From NCBI GenBank assembly GCA_027623615.1, contig JAQBVH010000002.1:1-19438 (forward strand): a stretch of DNA of 19,438 nucleotides. The letters are read 5' to 3'. Positions 1 through 6,435 of this stretch are shown one piece after another. Both the position numbers and the translations under genes were made by a program. This stretch comes from Planctomycetota bacterium (GTDB lineage Bacteria; Planctomycetota; UBA1135; GCA-002686595). The notes under the pieces are model-generated. The model searched no databases. It was given only the letters and a program-made list of their open reading frames with translations, and was not told the DNA's origin. The first letter of the stretch is position 1, and every line of letters begins with the position of its first letter.

Positions 1-341
1 AGACGCGCGCGTTCACCCGCGGCGTCGAGGCCGCCCTCGGTCGTGATCTCCTTGCGGTCCTCCGGCACGAGGCAGAAGGCGTCCGCCTTGCTCTTCTCCG
101 CGATCGCGAGCATCTCCTCCGCCAGGCAGCACTCGAGGTTGAGCACCGTCCCGATCGACGCGCGCAGCTTGACCACGTCGGCGTCCTGGATGTGACGCCG
201 ATCGAGGCGCAGATGGCAGGTGATGCCGTGCGCGCCCGCCGCCTCGCACGCGAGCGCGAACGCGACCGGGTCCGGGAACGCTTCGCGGCGGGCCTGGCGG
301 ACGGTTGCGACGTGATCGATGTTGACGTGGAGGCGGGGCAT
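1..341 (-). CDS. pdxJ: Pyridoxine 5'-phosphate synthase PdxJ, 5' part only
   Basis: PdxJ condenses 3-amino-2-oxopropyl phosphate with 1-deoxy-D-xylulose 5-phosphate to pyridoxine 5'-phosphate, the last ring-forming step of DXP-dependent vitamin B6 synthesis in the cytoplasm. About 113 codons are present; the C-terminal half lies beyond the left edge. The N-terminus [13 protein letters not shown] and the stretches [19 protein letters not shown] and [17 protein letters not shown] match the family closely. The conserved active-site residues His43, Arg45 and Glu70 are present. The ATG at 341 is chosen because residues 5-13 then align with the E. coli N-terminus. There is no Shine-Dalgarno sequence, but a -10-like TAGAAT lies 7 bases upstream, so the mRNA may be leaderless. 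One oddity is HLRLDRRHI where HLREDRRHI is usual. Confidence 0.93.
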   Translation of the reverse strand, partial: MPRLHVNIDHVATVRQARREAFPDPVAFALACEAAGAHGITCHLRLDRRHIQDADVVKLRASIGTVLNLECCLAEEMLAIAEKSKADAFCLVPEDRKEITTEGGLDAAGERAR

Positions 342-348
342 GGAGGTG

Positions 349-354
349 ATTCTA
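349..354 (-). promoter_or_regulatory. Putative -10 element of pdxJ (TAGAAT), leaderless configuration
   Basis: On the minus strand TAGAAT (5 of 6 matches to TATAAT) ends 7 bases before the pdxJ ATG, so transcription would begin at or next to the start codon. No convincing -35 hexamer is visible and no Shine-Dalgarno sequence exists. The same spacing recurs at other genes in this window. Confidence 0.4.
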
Positions 355-427
355 GGTGGGCCTGCGAGCACGGGAACGGCGAGGTGCAATCGCTGCGCGC
401 TTCCTCGACGGACCGTCGCGAGACGGG

Positions 428-1015
428 TCAGCGCGCGACGTACGCGTCCGCCTCAGCATTCCAGGTCCACTTGGATCGTTCGGTCTGAATCGCCGCTGCA
501 TCGATCGCGGAGCCCTCCGGCAGAATCGATTGCAGACGATCGAGAGCTGCTCTCCTGAGCGCCTCCTCGGGGAACGCGGCGAGGGCGAGGAGCAGGTCCA
601 GGTCTCGGTACGCCCACAGGTGTCCGCTGGCGCGGACGTTGATGGGATCCAGGACGGTGAACCAGTCGAGGTCGACACGCACGCGCTCGCTGAGGGCGAG
701 CACCGTGGACTGCCCCAGGGCAACGAGCGCGTCGGCGGCGGCCTGGTTGTTCTGCGCGGCGTGCGCGAGCAGGCGCTCTACCTCGTCGGCCTCCTCGAGG
801 CCCTGCAGCGGGCTCCACGAGAGCGCCCGGCGCAGCCAACCCTCGCGGGCGGGGTCCGGCTCGAACTGCCGCTCCTCGAGGGGGACCACCTCCCACGGCG
901 CGTCGTGCTCCATCACGCGCCGGTGCTCCTCCCCGACCCACAGGCCGAGCGGCAGGAACCAGTCGCCCCGTCGCACGGACCAGCGCGTCCCCTCGACCTC
1001 GGCGACCAGCTCCAT
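428..1015 (-). CDS. C-terminal part of an interrupted protein of unknown function
   Basis: The longest ATG-started reading here gives 195 residues, but the frame is open upstream to the TGA at 1043-1045, which ends the secreted ORF 1043-1444 in the same frame. The nine codons between (reading ASEDGLILH) continue smoothly into [12 protein letters not shown], and no Shine-Dalgarno sequence precedes the ATG at 1015. I therefore read this as the downstream half of one protein of about 338 residues. The visible part begins beta-rich ([20 protein letters not shown]) and then becomes helical and leucine/alanine-rich ([30 protein letters not shown]), perhaps a HEAT-like helical repeat. I do not recognise a family. 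It is either a decayed gene, a base-call error, or a recoded TGA. Confidence 0.6.
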   Translation of the reverse strand: MELVAEVEGTRWSVRRGDWFLPLGLWVGEEHRRVMEHDAPWEVVPLEERQFEPDPAREGWLRRALSWSPLQGLEEADEVERLLAHAAQNNQAAADALVALGQSTVLALSERVRVDLDWFTVLDPINVRASGHLWAYRDLDLLLALAAFPEEALRRAALDRLQSILPEGSAIDAAAIQTERSKWTWNAEADAYVAR

Positions 1016-1042
1016 GTGGAGGATCAGCCCGTCCTCGGAGGC

Positions 1043-1444
1043 TCAGCGGATGCGCAGCCACTGGTCCTCCTCGGGAACTTCGAGGCGCCACAGCTCCTCG
1101 CCGCGCGATCCGTAGCAGACCAACGCTTCTTCCAGCGACGAGTCGAGCACGAAGCCGTTGCCGGTGGGGGACACGAGGGTGCGCATCGCGAAGTGCGCGC
1201 GGGTATCCCAGCTGCGCTCGAACTGCATACCAAACGAGAGCAACTCGGGGTTGCGGAGGTTGCCGGTGAAGCGGTAGCGGTAAGGCCCGTGGTGATCGAT
1301 GCCGGTGCCGTCCAGCGAGTTCGCCTTGACGGTGAAGCGGCCGTCGGGTGAGGCGCTCTCGTGGTCCTGCGCACCGAGACAGCACTGGTGGAGCGCGGCC
1401 GTGGGCTGGGACAGGAGCGTGAGGAGGAGGCTGGGAAGGATCAT
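1043..1444 (-). CDS. Secreted protein of unknown function, N-terminal part, ends at an in-frame TGA
   Basis: The ORF has 133 residues. The first ~18 (MILPSLLLTLLSQPTAA) form a short signal peptide, followed by a Cys-Cys pair (CCLGAQDHES) and a beta-rich stretch with ASPDGRFTVKANSL, HHGPYRYRF, ERSWDTRAHFAM and VSPTGNGFVLDSSLEEA. The alternating strands and the SPDGR / SPTGNG turns resemble exported propeller-like or WD-type proteins, but I do not recognise a named family. It ends abruptly in LEVPEEDQWLRIR followed by TGA, and the same frame stays open for another 204 codons, so it is probably the first half of a longer protein. It lies 51 bases behind the marC-type gene on the same strand. A TTGAAA hexamer at 1494-1499 (minus) could be part of a promoter, without a convincing -10 partner. 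Confidence 0.6.
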   Translation of the reverse strand: MILPSLLLTLLSQPTAALHQCCLGAQDHESASPDGRFTVKANSLDGTGIDHHGPYRYRFTGNLRNPELLSFGMQFERSWDTRAHFAMRTLVSPTGNGFVLDSSLEEALVCYGSRGEELWRLEVPEEDQWLRIR

Positions 1445-1495
1445 GAGAGGCTGTTCGCGTGGGGGTTCACCGTACCGCCCAAGTCGCGCCGTGTT

Positions 1496-2089
1496 TCAAA
1501 CGACCGGCGTTCCGAGGGCGTGGAAACCGTCCACCAACATCTGCACGGCCATGCAGGCCATCAACATGCCCATCAAGCGCGTGAGCGCCTCGAGCCCCTT
1601 GTCGCCGAGCACGTGCGCGAGCTTGCTCGCGAACATCAGCACGAGCGCGGAGCCCGCCCAGGCGCCCACGACCGCGAGCACCCAGTTGCCGGTATGGTCC
1701 GGGTAGCCGCTGGTCAACAGGAGCAGCAGCGACAGCACCGCCGGTCCCGCCAGGAGCGGCACGGCCATGGGGAAGAAGAGCGGTTCGCCCTCCCCGTCGC
1801 CGCCGAACATGTCCTCGTCTCCGGGGAAGATCATCCGGAACGACATCACACCGAGGATCAGCCCGCCCGCGATGCGCACGGAGTTGACCTCGAGCTCGAG
1901 GAGCCGGAAGACGCCCTTTCCGACGAACAGGAACAGGATCAGGAAACCGAGGGCGAGCAAGAGCTCCCGGGCGAGGACCCGGCGGCGGCGCTCGGGGCGC
2001 ACGCCGCCAAGCACGCTGCCGAACACCGGCAGGTTGCCGAGCGGGTCCATGAGCAGCCAGAGGGTGAGGGTGGCGGTTGCGAGGGTCAC
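1496..2089 (-). CDS. yhgN: MarC-family inner membrane protein, YhgN type
   Basis: This is a small integral membrane protein of the MarC/YchE/YhgN family, whose transport role is unsettled. With a GTG start at 2089 the protein is 197 residues, the same length as E. coli YhgN, and Met14-Asp-Pro-Leu-Gly (LLMDPLGNLPVFGSVL) falls at the same distance from the N-terminus. Other matches are MIFPGDEDM, GEPLFFPMAVPLLAGPAVL and the C-terminal LTRLMGMLMACMAVQML, which follow the order of E. coli YhgN. About six membrane segments are visible. The frame is open upstream to 2281, but that extension is polar, arginine/proline-rich and unlike the family, so it is rejected. There is no clear Shine-Dalgarno sequence. 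An intrinsic terminator hairpin on the same strand ends about 40 bases before the start codon. Confidence 0.88.
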   Translation of the reverse strand: MTLATATLTLWLLMDPLGNLPVFGSVLGGVRPERRRRVLARELLLALGFLILFLFVGKGVFRLLELEVNSVRIAGGLILGVMSFRMIFPGDEDMFGGDGEGEPLFFPMAVPLLAGPAVLSLLLLLTSGYPDHTGNWVLAVVGAWAGSALVLMFASKLAHVLGDKGLEALTRLMGMLMACMAVQMLVDGFHALGTPVV

Positions 2090-2120
2090 GGGTCGTCCAT
2101 GTGTGAGGGGTCGGTCGGGA

Positions 2121-2160
2121 CAAAGAAGAACCCGCCGGAGGCTGGGAGCCGCCGGCGGGT
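2121..2160 (-). terminator. Intrinsic (Rho-independent) terminator on the minus strand
   Basis: ACCCGCCGG (2130-2138) pairs perfectly with CCGGCGGGT (2152-2160). An inner GGCT (2140-2143) pairs with AGCC (2147-2150) around a GGG loop. On the minus strand the hairpin is followed by TTCTTCTTTG (2130-2121), a U-rich tail; on the plus strand no T-run follows. It sits 27 bases after the stop of the small ORF at 2187-2357 and upstream of the yhgN-type gene, so it either ends the small transcript or attenuates transcription into yhgN. Confidence 0.72.
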
Positions 2161-2170
2161 GATCGGGTCG

Positions 2171-2185
2171 GAGTCCTCGGGACTC
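2171..2185 (-). repeat. Short inverted repeat just after the small ORF's stop
   Basis: GAGTCC and GGACTC (6 base pairs, 3-base loop) lie between the TGA of the small ORF and the terminator. The element could be a protective 3' hairpin or chance in GC-rich sequence. Confidence 0.35.
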
Positions 2186-2186
2186 G

Positions 2187-2357
2187 TCAGGGATGCGCGC
2201 GCGACAGCGAAGGGGCCACCTGGCCAAACTCGCGTTTGGCAAGGAGGGCCTGGAGCTGGGTAGAAACCCAACCACTGGCAATGCGGTGTCGGAGGAGCTG
2301 CGCGGTCATCGCGCGGCGATCAAAGACCACGGATGGCAGGCCGTCAACCCCAGCCAC
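2187..2357 (-). CDS. Putative 56-residue small protein with strong RBS and own terminator
   Basis: From a GTG at 2357 the frame reads 56 residues, including GLPSVVFDRRAMTAQLLRHR, GWVSTQLQALLAKREFGQ and a C-terminal SLSRAHP. The start is set by GGAGGAA at 2368-2362 (minus), 4 bases before the GTG, the best Shine-Dalgarno in this part of the window. The stop at 2187-2189 is followed after 27 bases by an intrinsic terminator. The translation is balanced (one Trp, two Phe, few prolines), unlike the Arg/Pro-rich shadow frames on either strand. I do not recognise a family, and no signal peptide or membrane segment is visible. It is divergent from rsmD, only 48 bases from its start. The frame is also open upstream into rsmD antisense, but nothing supports an earlier start. 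It could still be a chance ORF. Confidence 0.5.
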   Translation of the reverse strand: MAGVDGLPSVVFDRRAMTAQLLRHRIASGWVSTQLQALLAKREFGQVAPSLSRAHP

Positions 2358-2361
2358 GAAG

Positions 2362-2368
2362 TTCCTCC
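2362..2368 (-). promoter_or_regulatory. Shine-Dalgarno GGAGGAA deciding the start of the small ORF
   Basis: Read on the minus strand, GGAGGAA stands 4 bases before GTG 2357. It is the main reason for proposing the small gene. Confidence 0.5.
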
Positions 2369-2392
2369 GGGTGTGTCCGAACCGCGACCGGC

Positions 2393-2398
2393 TATCCT
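2393..2398 (+). promoter_or_regulatory. Putative -10 element of rsmD (TATCCT), leaderless configuration
   Basis: TATCCT ends exactly 7 bases before the rsmD ATG, with no Shine-Dalgarno between, the same geometry as at pdxJ. No -35 hexamer is evident. Confidence 0.4.
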
Positions 2399-2405
2399 CC
2401 CGAGC

Positions 2406-2972
2406 ATGCGCATCATCGCGGGAGAGTTCCGGGGTCGTCGGTTGACCTCCCCAGAGGGTCGCGACACGCGGCCGTTGTTGGATCGCGTCCGCGAGGCCAT
2501 GTTCTCGACCCTCGGCGATCTCGTCGACGACGCGGCGGTGCTCGATCTCTTCTCGGGCACCGGGTCCATTGGCCTCGAAGCTCTGAGCCGCGGCGCGGCA
2601 TCCGTCACCTTCATCGAGCGCGACGCCCGCGCGCTGCGCGCGTTGCAGCAGAACGTTGAGATGCTCGCTGTCCAGGATCGAGCCACCGTCCTGCGCGGGG
2701 ATGCCCTCGCGCCCGCGGCCTGGCCGGAGCAGGCCGACCTGATCCTCGTGGATCCGCCCTACCCCATGCTGCGCGATCGCGGTGACCGACCGAAGTTGAT
2801 CGACGCCGTGCGAGCTCTGTACGACGCAACCCTGCGTGCGCCCGGCGCCCTGGTCCTGCACACCCATCCCAGGGACCTCGACCCGGCGGACCTGTCGCCG
2901 CTCGTCGCGACCGAGCGCGTCTACGGTCGCACGTGCCTCTGGTACCTCTGGAAGGCGCCGACCGATGGATGA
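2406..2972 (+). CDS. rsmD: 16S rRNA (guanine966-N2)-methyltransferase RsmD
   Basis: RsmD methylates N2 of G966 in 16S rRNA with S-adenosylmethionine during small-subunit maturation. The protein is 188 residues, the usual length. It opens with MRIIAGEFRGRRL and carries DTRPLLDRVREAMFSTL (20-36), the SAM-binding motif VLDLFSGTGSIGLEALSRGA (45-64), acidic Glu71 after the second strand, and the catalytic DPPYP (116-120). The frame is open back to 2193, but that extension is the antisense of the small ORF and unlike the family, so the ATG at 2406 is used. Its last 8 bases overlap the ABC ATPase gene, so it probably leads an operon with the transporter, which looks like convenience rather than shared function. 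Confidence 0.95.
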   Translation: MRIIAGEFRGRRLTSPEGRDTRPLLDRVREAMFSTLGDLVDDAAVLDLFSGTGSIGLEALSRGAASVTFIERDARALRALQQNVEMLAVQDRATVLRGDALAPAAWPEQADLILVDPPYPMLRDRGDRPKLIDAVRALYDATLRAPGALVLHTHPRDLDPADLSPLVATERVYGRTCLWYLWKAPTDG

Positions 2973-3738
2973 GCCCGCCGTCCGTCTCGCCGGTCTACGC
3001 AAGAACTATGGGTCGAACGTCGTGCTGAACGAGCTCGACCTCGAGGTCGCGCCCGGCACCGTTTTTGGGTACCTGGGTCCCAACGGCGCGGGCAAGTCGA
3101 CCACGGTGCGCATCCTGTGCGGCATGGACGACGACTACCACGGCAGCGCCCAGGTGGGCGGCATCGAGGCGGCCGACGACCCCCTCGAGGTCAAGCGCCG
3201 CATCGGCTACGTGCCGGAGAGCGCCGAGCTGTACGACGTGCTGACCGGCTTCGAGCATCTGCAGCTCGTCGGTCAACTGCATGGTCTCGACCCGGACACG
3301 ATCACCCGCCGCGGGAAGGCCATGGCGGACGCGTTCGGGCTCGGCCCGCGCCTGAACACCCCGATCGGGAGCTACTCCAAGGGCATGCGCCAGAAGGTGC
3401 TCTTCTGCGCGGCGCTGCTGCACGACCCGCCGGTGCTGTTCCTCGACGAGCCTTTGTCCGGATTGGATGTGGCCTCGTCGATCCTCGTCAAGGAGCTGAT
3501 CCGCGGCCTCGCCGAGCGTGGTCGCACGGTCTTCTACTGCTCGCACGTCATGGACGTGGTCGAGCGTGTCTGCGACCGCATCGTGATCCTGCACGAGGGC
3601 GTGATCGTCGCCGACGGCACGTTCGAGGAGCTCTCGAGCCAGAGCCAGTCCGAGCACCTCGAGGGCATCTTCGCCGACCTGACCGGCGCCGGCGACTCGG
3701 CCGCCGCGGTGGCGGACATCCTGAGCGAGCTCGCGTGA
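2965..3738 (+). CDS. ABC transporter ATP-binding protein (ABC-2 / exporter type)
   Basis: This 257-residue nucleotide-binding subunit should drive the membrane protein encoded directly downstream. It shows Walker A GPNGAGKST (38-46), the signature YSKGMRQK (137-144), Walker B LFLDEP (158-163) with the D-loop SGLD after it, and the switch histidine His194 in YCSH. The Q-loop position reads YVPES rather than the usual YLPQ/E form, common in ABC-2-type drug and polysaccharide exporters. The C-terminal ~25 residues are alanine-rich beyond the core. The ATG at 2965 lies inside the end of rsmD, with GGAAGG 9 bases upstream. The stop TGA overlaps the next gene's GTG. The substrate cannot be told from sequence. 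Confidence 0.92.
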   Translation: MDEPAVRLAGLRKNYGSNVVLNELDLEVAPGTVFGYLGPNGAGKSTTVRILCGMDDDYHGSAQVGGIEAADDPLEVKRRIGYVPESAELYDVLTGFEHLQLVGQLHGLDPDTITRRGKAMADAFGLGPRLNTPIGSYSKGMRQKVLFCAALLHDPPVLFLDEPLSGLDVASSILVKELIRGLAERGRTVFYCSHVMDVVERVCDRIVILHEGVIVADGTFEELSSQSQSEHLEGIFADLTGAGDSAAAVADILSELA

Positions 3739-5420
3739 GGCAGCGCGACCCCCTCGCCTGCGGTATGGCGGGCAACCTGGTGCTCGCGCTCACGCGGCCG
3801 CTGGCGCCCCTCTCGCGGCTGTTCGGAGCGGACCCGGTGCGCATGCAGCTCCTGCTACGCGTGCGCTTCGCGATCAGCGACCGCAGCTCGATCGGGCCAG
3901 CGGATCACATCAAGGGCATCGGCGCGCACCTGGCGCTGACCACGCTGATGGGTTTCCTCCTGGTGCTGCTCGTGCTGATGACCCGCGAGCACCCGGCGGA
4001 GGCCATGGCCCTCGGCCAGGGCATCGTCCTCTTTCTGATGGCGTTCAATCTGGTCTTCGTCCTGAACGACTTCCTGTTCGACGAGGCCGAGGGCACGGTC
4101 GTGCTGCCCTGTCCGATCGATGACCGCACCGTTCTCCTGGCGCGCCTGATCCACGCGGCGAGCTATGTGGCCCTGGTCGCCTTCGCGCTCGCGGCACCGG
4201 CGACCTTCTTGTCGGCCTTCGCGATCGGTCCTCTCTTCGGCGCGACCTTCGGCCTGGCGTCGATCTTGACCACGGGCTTGACCGTCTCCCTGTTCCTGAT
4301 CGCCTGCGGCGTCGCCCTGCGCCTGGTCGGGCCGCGGCGGTTCAAGTCGGCGATCGGTTGGGGTCAGCTCCTGCTCCTGTTGGCCCTCTACGGGTTCCAG
4401 TTCTTGAGCATGGACGTGATGCGCTGGGCCGAGGACAAGGGGCTCTTCCAGGAGCCCGGCGCCTGGTGTCTCGCGGTGCCGCCCCTGTGGAGCGAGGCGC
4501 TCTGGGAGCGGGTCTCGGGGAACCCGACGCCCTTCAGCCTGCCCCTCGTCTGGGCCGCGTTCCTCGCGCCACCGCTCCTGCTCGCGATCGCCCTGCGCCT
4601 GACCCAGCGTGGATTCCTGCAGGCGGTGAACGCGCGCGAAGGGGGGCGAGCGCGCGCGCCGCGTCGCACGCTGCTCGATCGGCTCGGGGATCGGTTGACG
4701 CGCCCCGGGGGAGAGCGGGGGGGCTGGCACATCCTGGCCAAGGCAGCGCCTCGGGATGCGCGCTACCGCCTGCGCGTGATCCCCGTCCTGGCGATGCCCG
4801 TCTTCGCCCTGGCGGGAATCTTCTTGAGACGCGATGGGTCCATGGACCTGGAGTTCCTCGCCGCCGGGTTCCTCTACCTCGACGTCCTCGGCCTCATGGT
4901 GCTCAACAACGTCCTCTACTCGGAGCGCTACCGCGCAGCCTGGGTCTGGAGGGCGAACCCCGTCGCCGGACCGCACGTGACCGAGGTAGGCATGGTGCGG
5001 CTGGTCATCGTCGTGATGTACCTCCTCCCGGCGTCCGCCCTGGCCGCCTACCTGCTTGCCACCGGCGGTGAACCAGGTCTGCGCGCGGTGCTGGCGGGCT
5101 TCCCGCTCGGGCTGTTCCTCGGCCTCGCCCTGCTGCAGCGCGCCAAGACCCCTTATCCGTTCTCCGAGAAGCCCCGCAACACGGCCACGAGCGAACAGAT
5201 GGGCTTCGCCTTCGTCTCCATGTTCGTGGTCGCGCTCTGCGGCACGGCCGCCGTGTTCGCGGCGTACCGCTACTGGCTTGCGATCCCGGTGGCGCTCCTG
5301 TCGCTGTTCGGAGCGGCGCATGCCTGGAGGAAGATGGGGGCGAGTGCACAGCCCATGCGGCGGGCGCGCAGGCGCCGCCCGGTCCCGGTGGGCTGGGACG
5401 GGGACGACGCCGGGAGTTAG
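3735..5420 (+). CDS. Large polytopic membrane subunit of the ABC transporter (putative ABC exporter permease)
   Basis: The protein is 561 residues with about twelve hydrophobic segments (roughly 67-83, 95-112, 140-162, 176-198, 208-225, 270-288, 348-364, 373-395, 420-442, 450-468, 490-511, 514-530), arranged as two halves separated by a basic cytoplasmic stretch near 300-345. It has no ATPase motifs. The short stretches EAEGTVVLPCPIDDRTVLLAR (in the first half) and YSERYRAAWVWRANPV (second half) look like the coupling-helix regions of ABC-2-like exporters. The GTG at 3735 overlaps the ATPase stop (GTGA), arguing for translational coupling; the ATG at 3765 is an alternative that removes ten residues. 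The coupling and order support one two-gene transporter. Its stop interlocks with the convergent gene at 5417-5722. The tail is Arg-rich. Confidence 0.8.
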   Translation: MRQRDPLACGMAGNLVLALTRPLAPLSRLFGADPVRMQLLLRVRFAISDRSSIGPADHIKGIGAHLALTTLMGFLLVLLVLMTREHPAEAMALGQGIVLFLMAFNLVFVLNDFLFDEAEGTVVLPCPIDDRTVLLARLIHAASYVALVAFALAAPATFLSAFAIGPLFGATFGLASILTTGLTVSLFLIACGVALRLVGPRRFKSAIGWGQLLLLLALYGFQFLSMDVMRWAEDKGLFQEPGAWCLAVPPLWSEALWERVSGNPTPFSLPLVWAAFLAPPLLLAIALRLTQRGFLQAVNAREGGRARAPRRTLLDRLGDRLTRPGGERGGWHILAKAAPRDARYRLRVIPVLAMPVFALAGIFLRRDGSMDLEFLAAGFLYLDVLGLMVLNNVLYSERYRAAWVWRANPVAGPHVTEVGMVRLVIVVMYLLPASALAAYLLATGGEPGLRAVLAGFPLGLFLGLALLQRAKTPYPFSEKPRNTATSEQMGFAFVSMFVVALCGTAAVFAAYRYWLAIPVALLSLFGAAHAWRKMGASAQPMRRARRRRPVPVGWDGDDAGS

Positions 5421-5722
5421 ATCAAGAACGAGAGCATCCAGGTCACGCCGTTCGCGATCGTCGCGACGGTCAGCGCGCGCGCCGGGCTGGCCTTCGCGGC
5501 AAGACGGTAGCCCAGGGCCTCGAGCAGGATCACGCCGACCTCGATCGCAGCCATCGATCCCACGGCGCTCGCGCCGTGCAGGGCGAACGCGAGCGGGTGG
5601 GTGATCGCGTTGACCAGGACGCAGACAAGTAGGAACGACGAGCGCCGTTCCCGGGGCGCGAAAACGGCGGCGATGACCAGCTCGGTGAGGACCGTGAGGC
5701 CCAGGAGCGCGGGGTAGCTCAA
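5417..5722 (-). CDS. Small four-helix membrane protein of unknown function
   Basis: This 101-residue protein is almost entirely membrane-embedded, with hydrophobic segments near residues 4-21, 29-48, 54-74 and 81-100 and a basic cytoplasmic loop APRERRSS at 22-29. It has no recognised motif. The start is TTG at 5722, overlapping the stop of the upstream gene (TTGA), so translation is probably coupled to that secreted, membrane-anchored partner. The stop TAA shares bases with the TAG of the convergent transporter gene. The tight pairing suggests the two products work together at the membrane; no function is assigned. Confidence 0.75.
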   Translation of the reverse strand: MSYPALLGLTVLTELVIAAVFAPRERRSSFLLVCVLVNAITHPLAFALHGASAVGSMAAIEVGVILLEALGYRLAAKASPARALTVATIANGVTWMLSFLI

Positions 5723-6285
5723 GCCTGCACGGCGGGCTTGCGGCGACCACGCACGACGATGCCGCCGAGCAGGAGCAGGCCGAGGCAGGGCAGGCAGAGC
5801 CAGGCCATGTTCATGCGGCTGGTGCCCGCGGCGATCTCGTTGCCGTCGGCGTCGAAGTGCGTGTCCGAGACCAGGCTCAGCTTGACCACGTCACCCTCGA
5901 TACCGTCGAACTGGTAGACGGTGGTGATGGCGCGGGTCGCGCTCGACTCCTTGACGGCCGAGGTCAGGCTCAGCTCGAACTCGGAGGCCGGCAGGTCGGG
6001 TACGACGCGCTCGTCCTCGAACTCCGGCAGCGCGCCCGTGTAGGCGTAGATCTTCGGGTCGCAGAACTTGTAGAAGGAGAAGGGCTCCCCGTCGAAGATC
6101 TGGGTCGGACCGCCGCCCATGTAGGCCGGGAAGAGGAAGAACTTCGTCCCCGCGGGCGCCTGGTCCAGGCCGCGGATCTCGAACTTGTGGCGGACCGGCG
6201 CGGTGCCGGGTACCAACACGTCGGCCTGGGCGGGAGAGGTCAGCCCCACCAGGGCGAACAGGAGGATGAGGAGTTTGCGTTGCAT
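5719..6285 (-). CDS. Secreted protein with C-terminal membrane anchor, unknown function
   Basis: The protein has 188 residues. A signal peptide (MQRKLLILLFALVGLTSPAQA, cleavage likely after residue 21) is followed by an exported beta-rich domain with KFFLFPAYMGGGP, DGEPFSFYKFCDPKIYAY and SLVSDTHFDADGNE, then a C-terminal hydrophobic helix (161-178) and the basic tail RGRRK. This signal / domain / helix / Arg-Lys pattern resembles proteins retained at the membrane or processed by a C-terminal sorting enzyme, but I see no PEP or GlyGly signature that would name one. It overlaps the four-helix protein by 4 bases. The ATG has no Shine-Dalgarno; AACAAT lies 7 bases upstream. Confidence 0.78.
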   Translation of the reverse strand: MQRKLLILLFALVGLTSPAQADVLVPGTAPVRHKFEIRGLDQAPAGTKFFLFPAYMGGGPTQIFDGEPFSFYKFCDPKIYAYTGALPEFEDERVVPDLPASEFELSLTSAVKESSATRAITTVYQFDGIEGDVVKLSLVSDTHFDADGNEIAAGTSRMNMAWLCLPCLGLLLLGGIVVRGRRKPAVQA

Positions 6286-6292
6286 GGTCCGG

Positions 6293-6298
6293 ATTGTT
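6293..6298 (-). promoter_or_regulatory. Putative -10 element (AACAAT) before the secreted/membrane pair
   Basis: On the minus strand AACAAT (4 of 6 to TATAAT) ends 7 bases before the ATG at 6285, with no Shine-Dalgarno, again fitting a leaderless start. Confidence 0.3.
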
Positions 6299-6312
6299 CA
6301 GTGAGTCGCCGG

Positions 6313-6343
6313 GATGGTCGGAACGACGCCTCCCGGGACCATC
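6313..6343. repeat. Inverted repeat in the divergent intergenic region
   Basis: GATGGTC (6313-6319) and GACCATC (6337-6343) are perfect inverted copies 17 bases apart, between two divergent genes. This could be an operator dyad for either side, or chance. Confidence 0.25.
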
Positions 6344-6394
6344 TTGGCTTCCCGCGGGGCATTTTCGGAACCTGAAGGTCGAGGCGTCTCAACG

Positions 6395-6409
6395 CGGTTC
6401 ATTGAACCG
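6395..6409. promoter_or_regulatory. Palindrome CGGTTCA-T-TGAACCG upstream of the YCII/ECF42 pair, candidate operator
   Basis: There are seven perfect base pairs with a one-base centre, ending 26 bases before the YCII gene's ATG and just before its Shine-Dalgarno. The centre is too tight for a good RNA hairpin, so a DNA-binding dimer site is the more natural reading. A GGTCGA at 6377-6382 just upstream might be part of an ECF-type promoter, but I cannot identify the partner element. Confidence 0.4.
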
Positions 6410-6435
6410 AGGAAACCGCAGCGAAAGGAACCTCC

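Noticed and set aside
1043..1045. TGA read as glycine or tryptophan (alternative genetic code)
   Set aside because: rsmD, the ABC ATPase, mutA and others in this window end normally at TGA.
356..1351. 331-codon plus-strand frame opposite the interrupted secreted gene
   Set aside because: Composition is shadow-like (repeated HRRV, LEL, EGE patterns) and there is no ribosome site; the minus strand has a signal peptide and balanced composition. The alternative 310-codon minus frame at 453-1385 fails for the same reasons.
2161..2200. Hammerhead-like core CTGACGA-GTCC-CGA-GGAC on the minus strand
   Set aside because: The essential GAAA after stem II is missing (TCCGAC instead) and no stems I/III were found; it overlaps the stop of the small ORF and is best explained by chance.
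2223..2240. GCCAAAC-GCGA-GTTTGGC hairpin with a GNRA-type loop, considered as a riboswitch part upstream of yhgN
   Set aside because: It lies inside the small ORF, where it encodes AKREFG, and the surrounding sequence matches no riboswitch consensus I know (TPP, cobalamin, c-di-GMP, fluoride, guanidine).
2086..2271. 61-codon minus frame ending in a GTGA overlap with yhgN
   Set aside because: It runs through the intrinsic terminator (reading GGFFFVP), is proline-rich, and has no ribosome site; the overlap is probably coincidental.
2090..2281. N-terminal extension of the yhgN-type protein
   Set aside because: The extra 64 residues are polar and Arg/Pro-rich, cross the terminator, and make the protein longer than YhgN, whose N-terminus aligns at GTG 2089.
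3855..5750. 631-codon open frame antisense to the transporter membrane subunit
   Set aside because: It is full of Arg, Gln, His and Glu runs with no motif, a typical shadow of a hydrophobic GC-rich gene.
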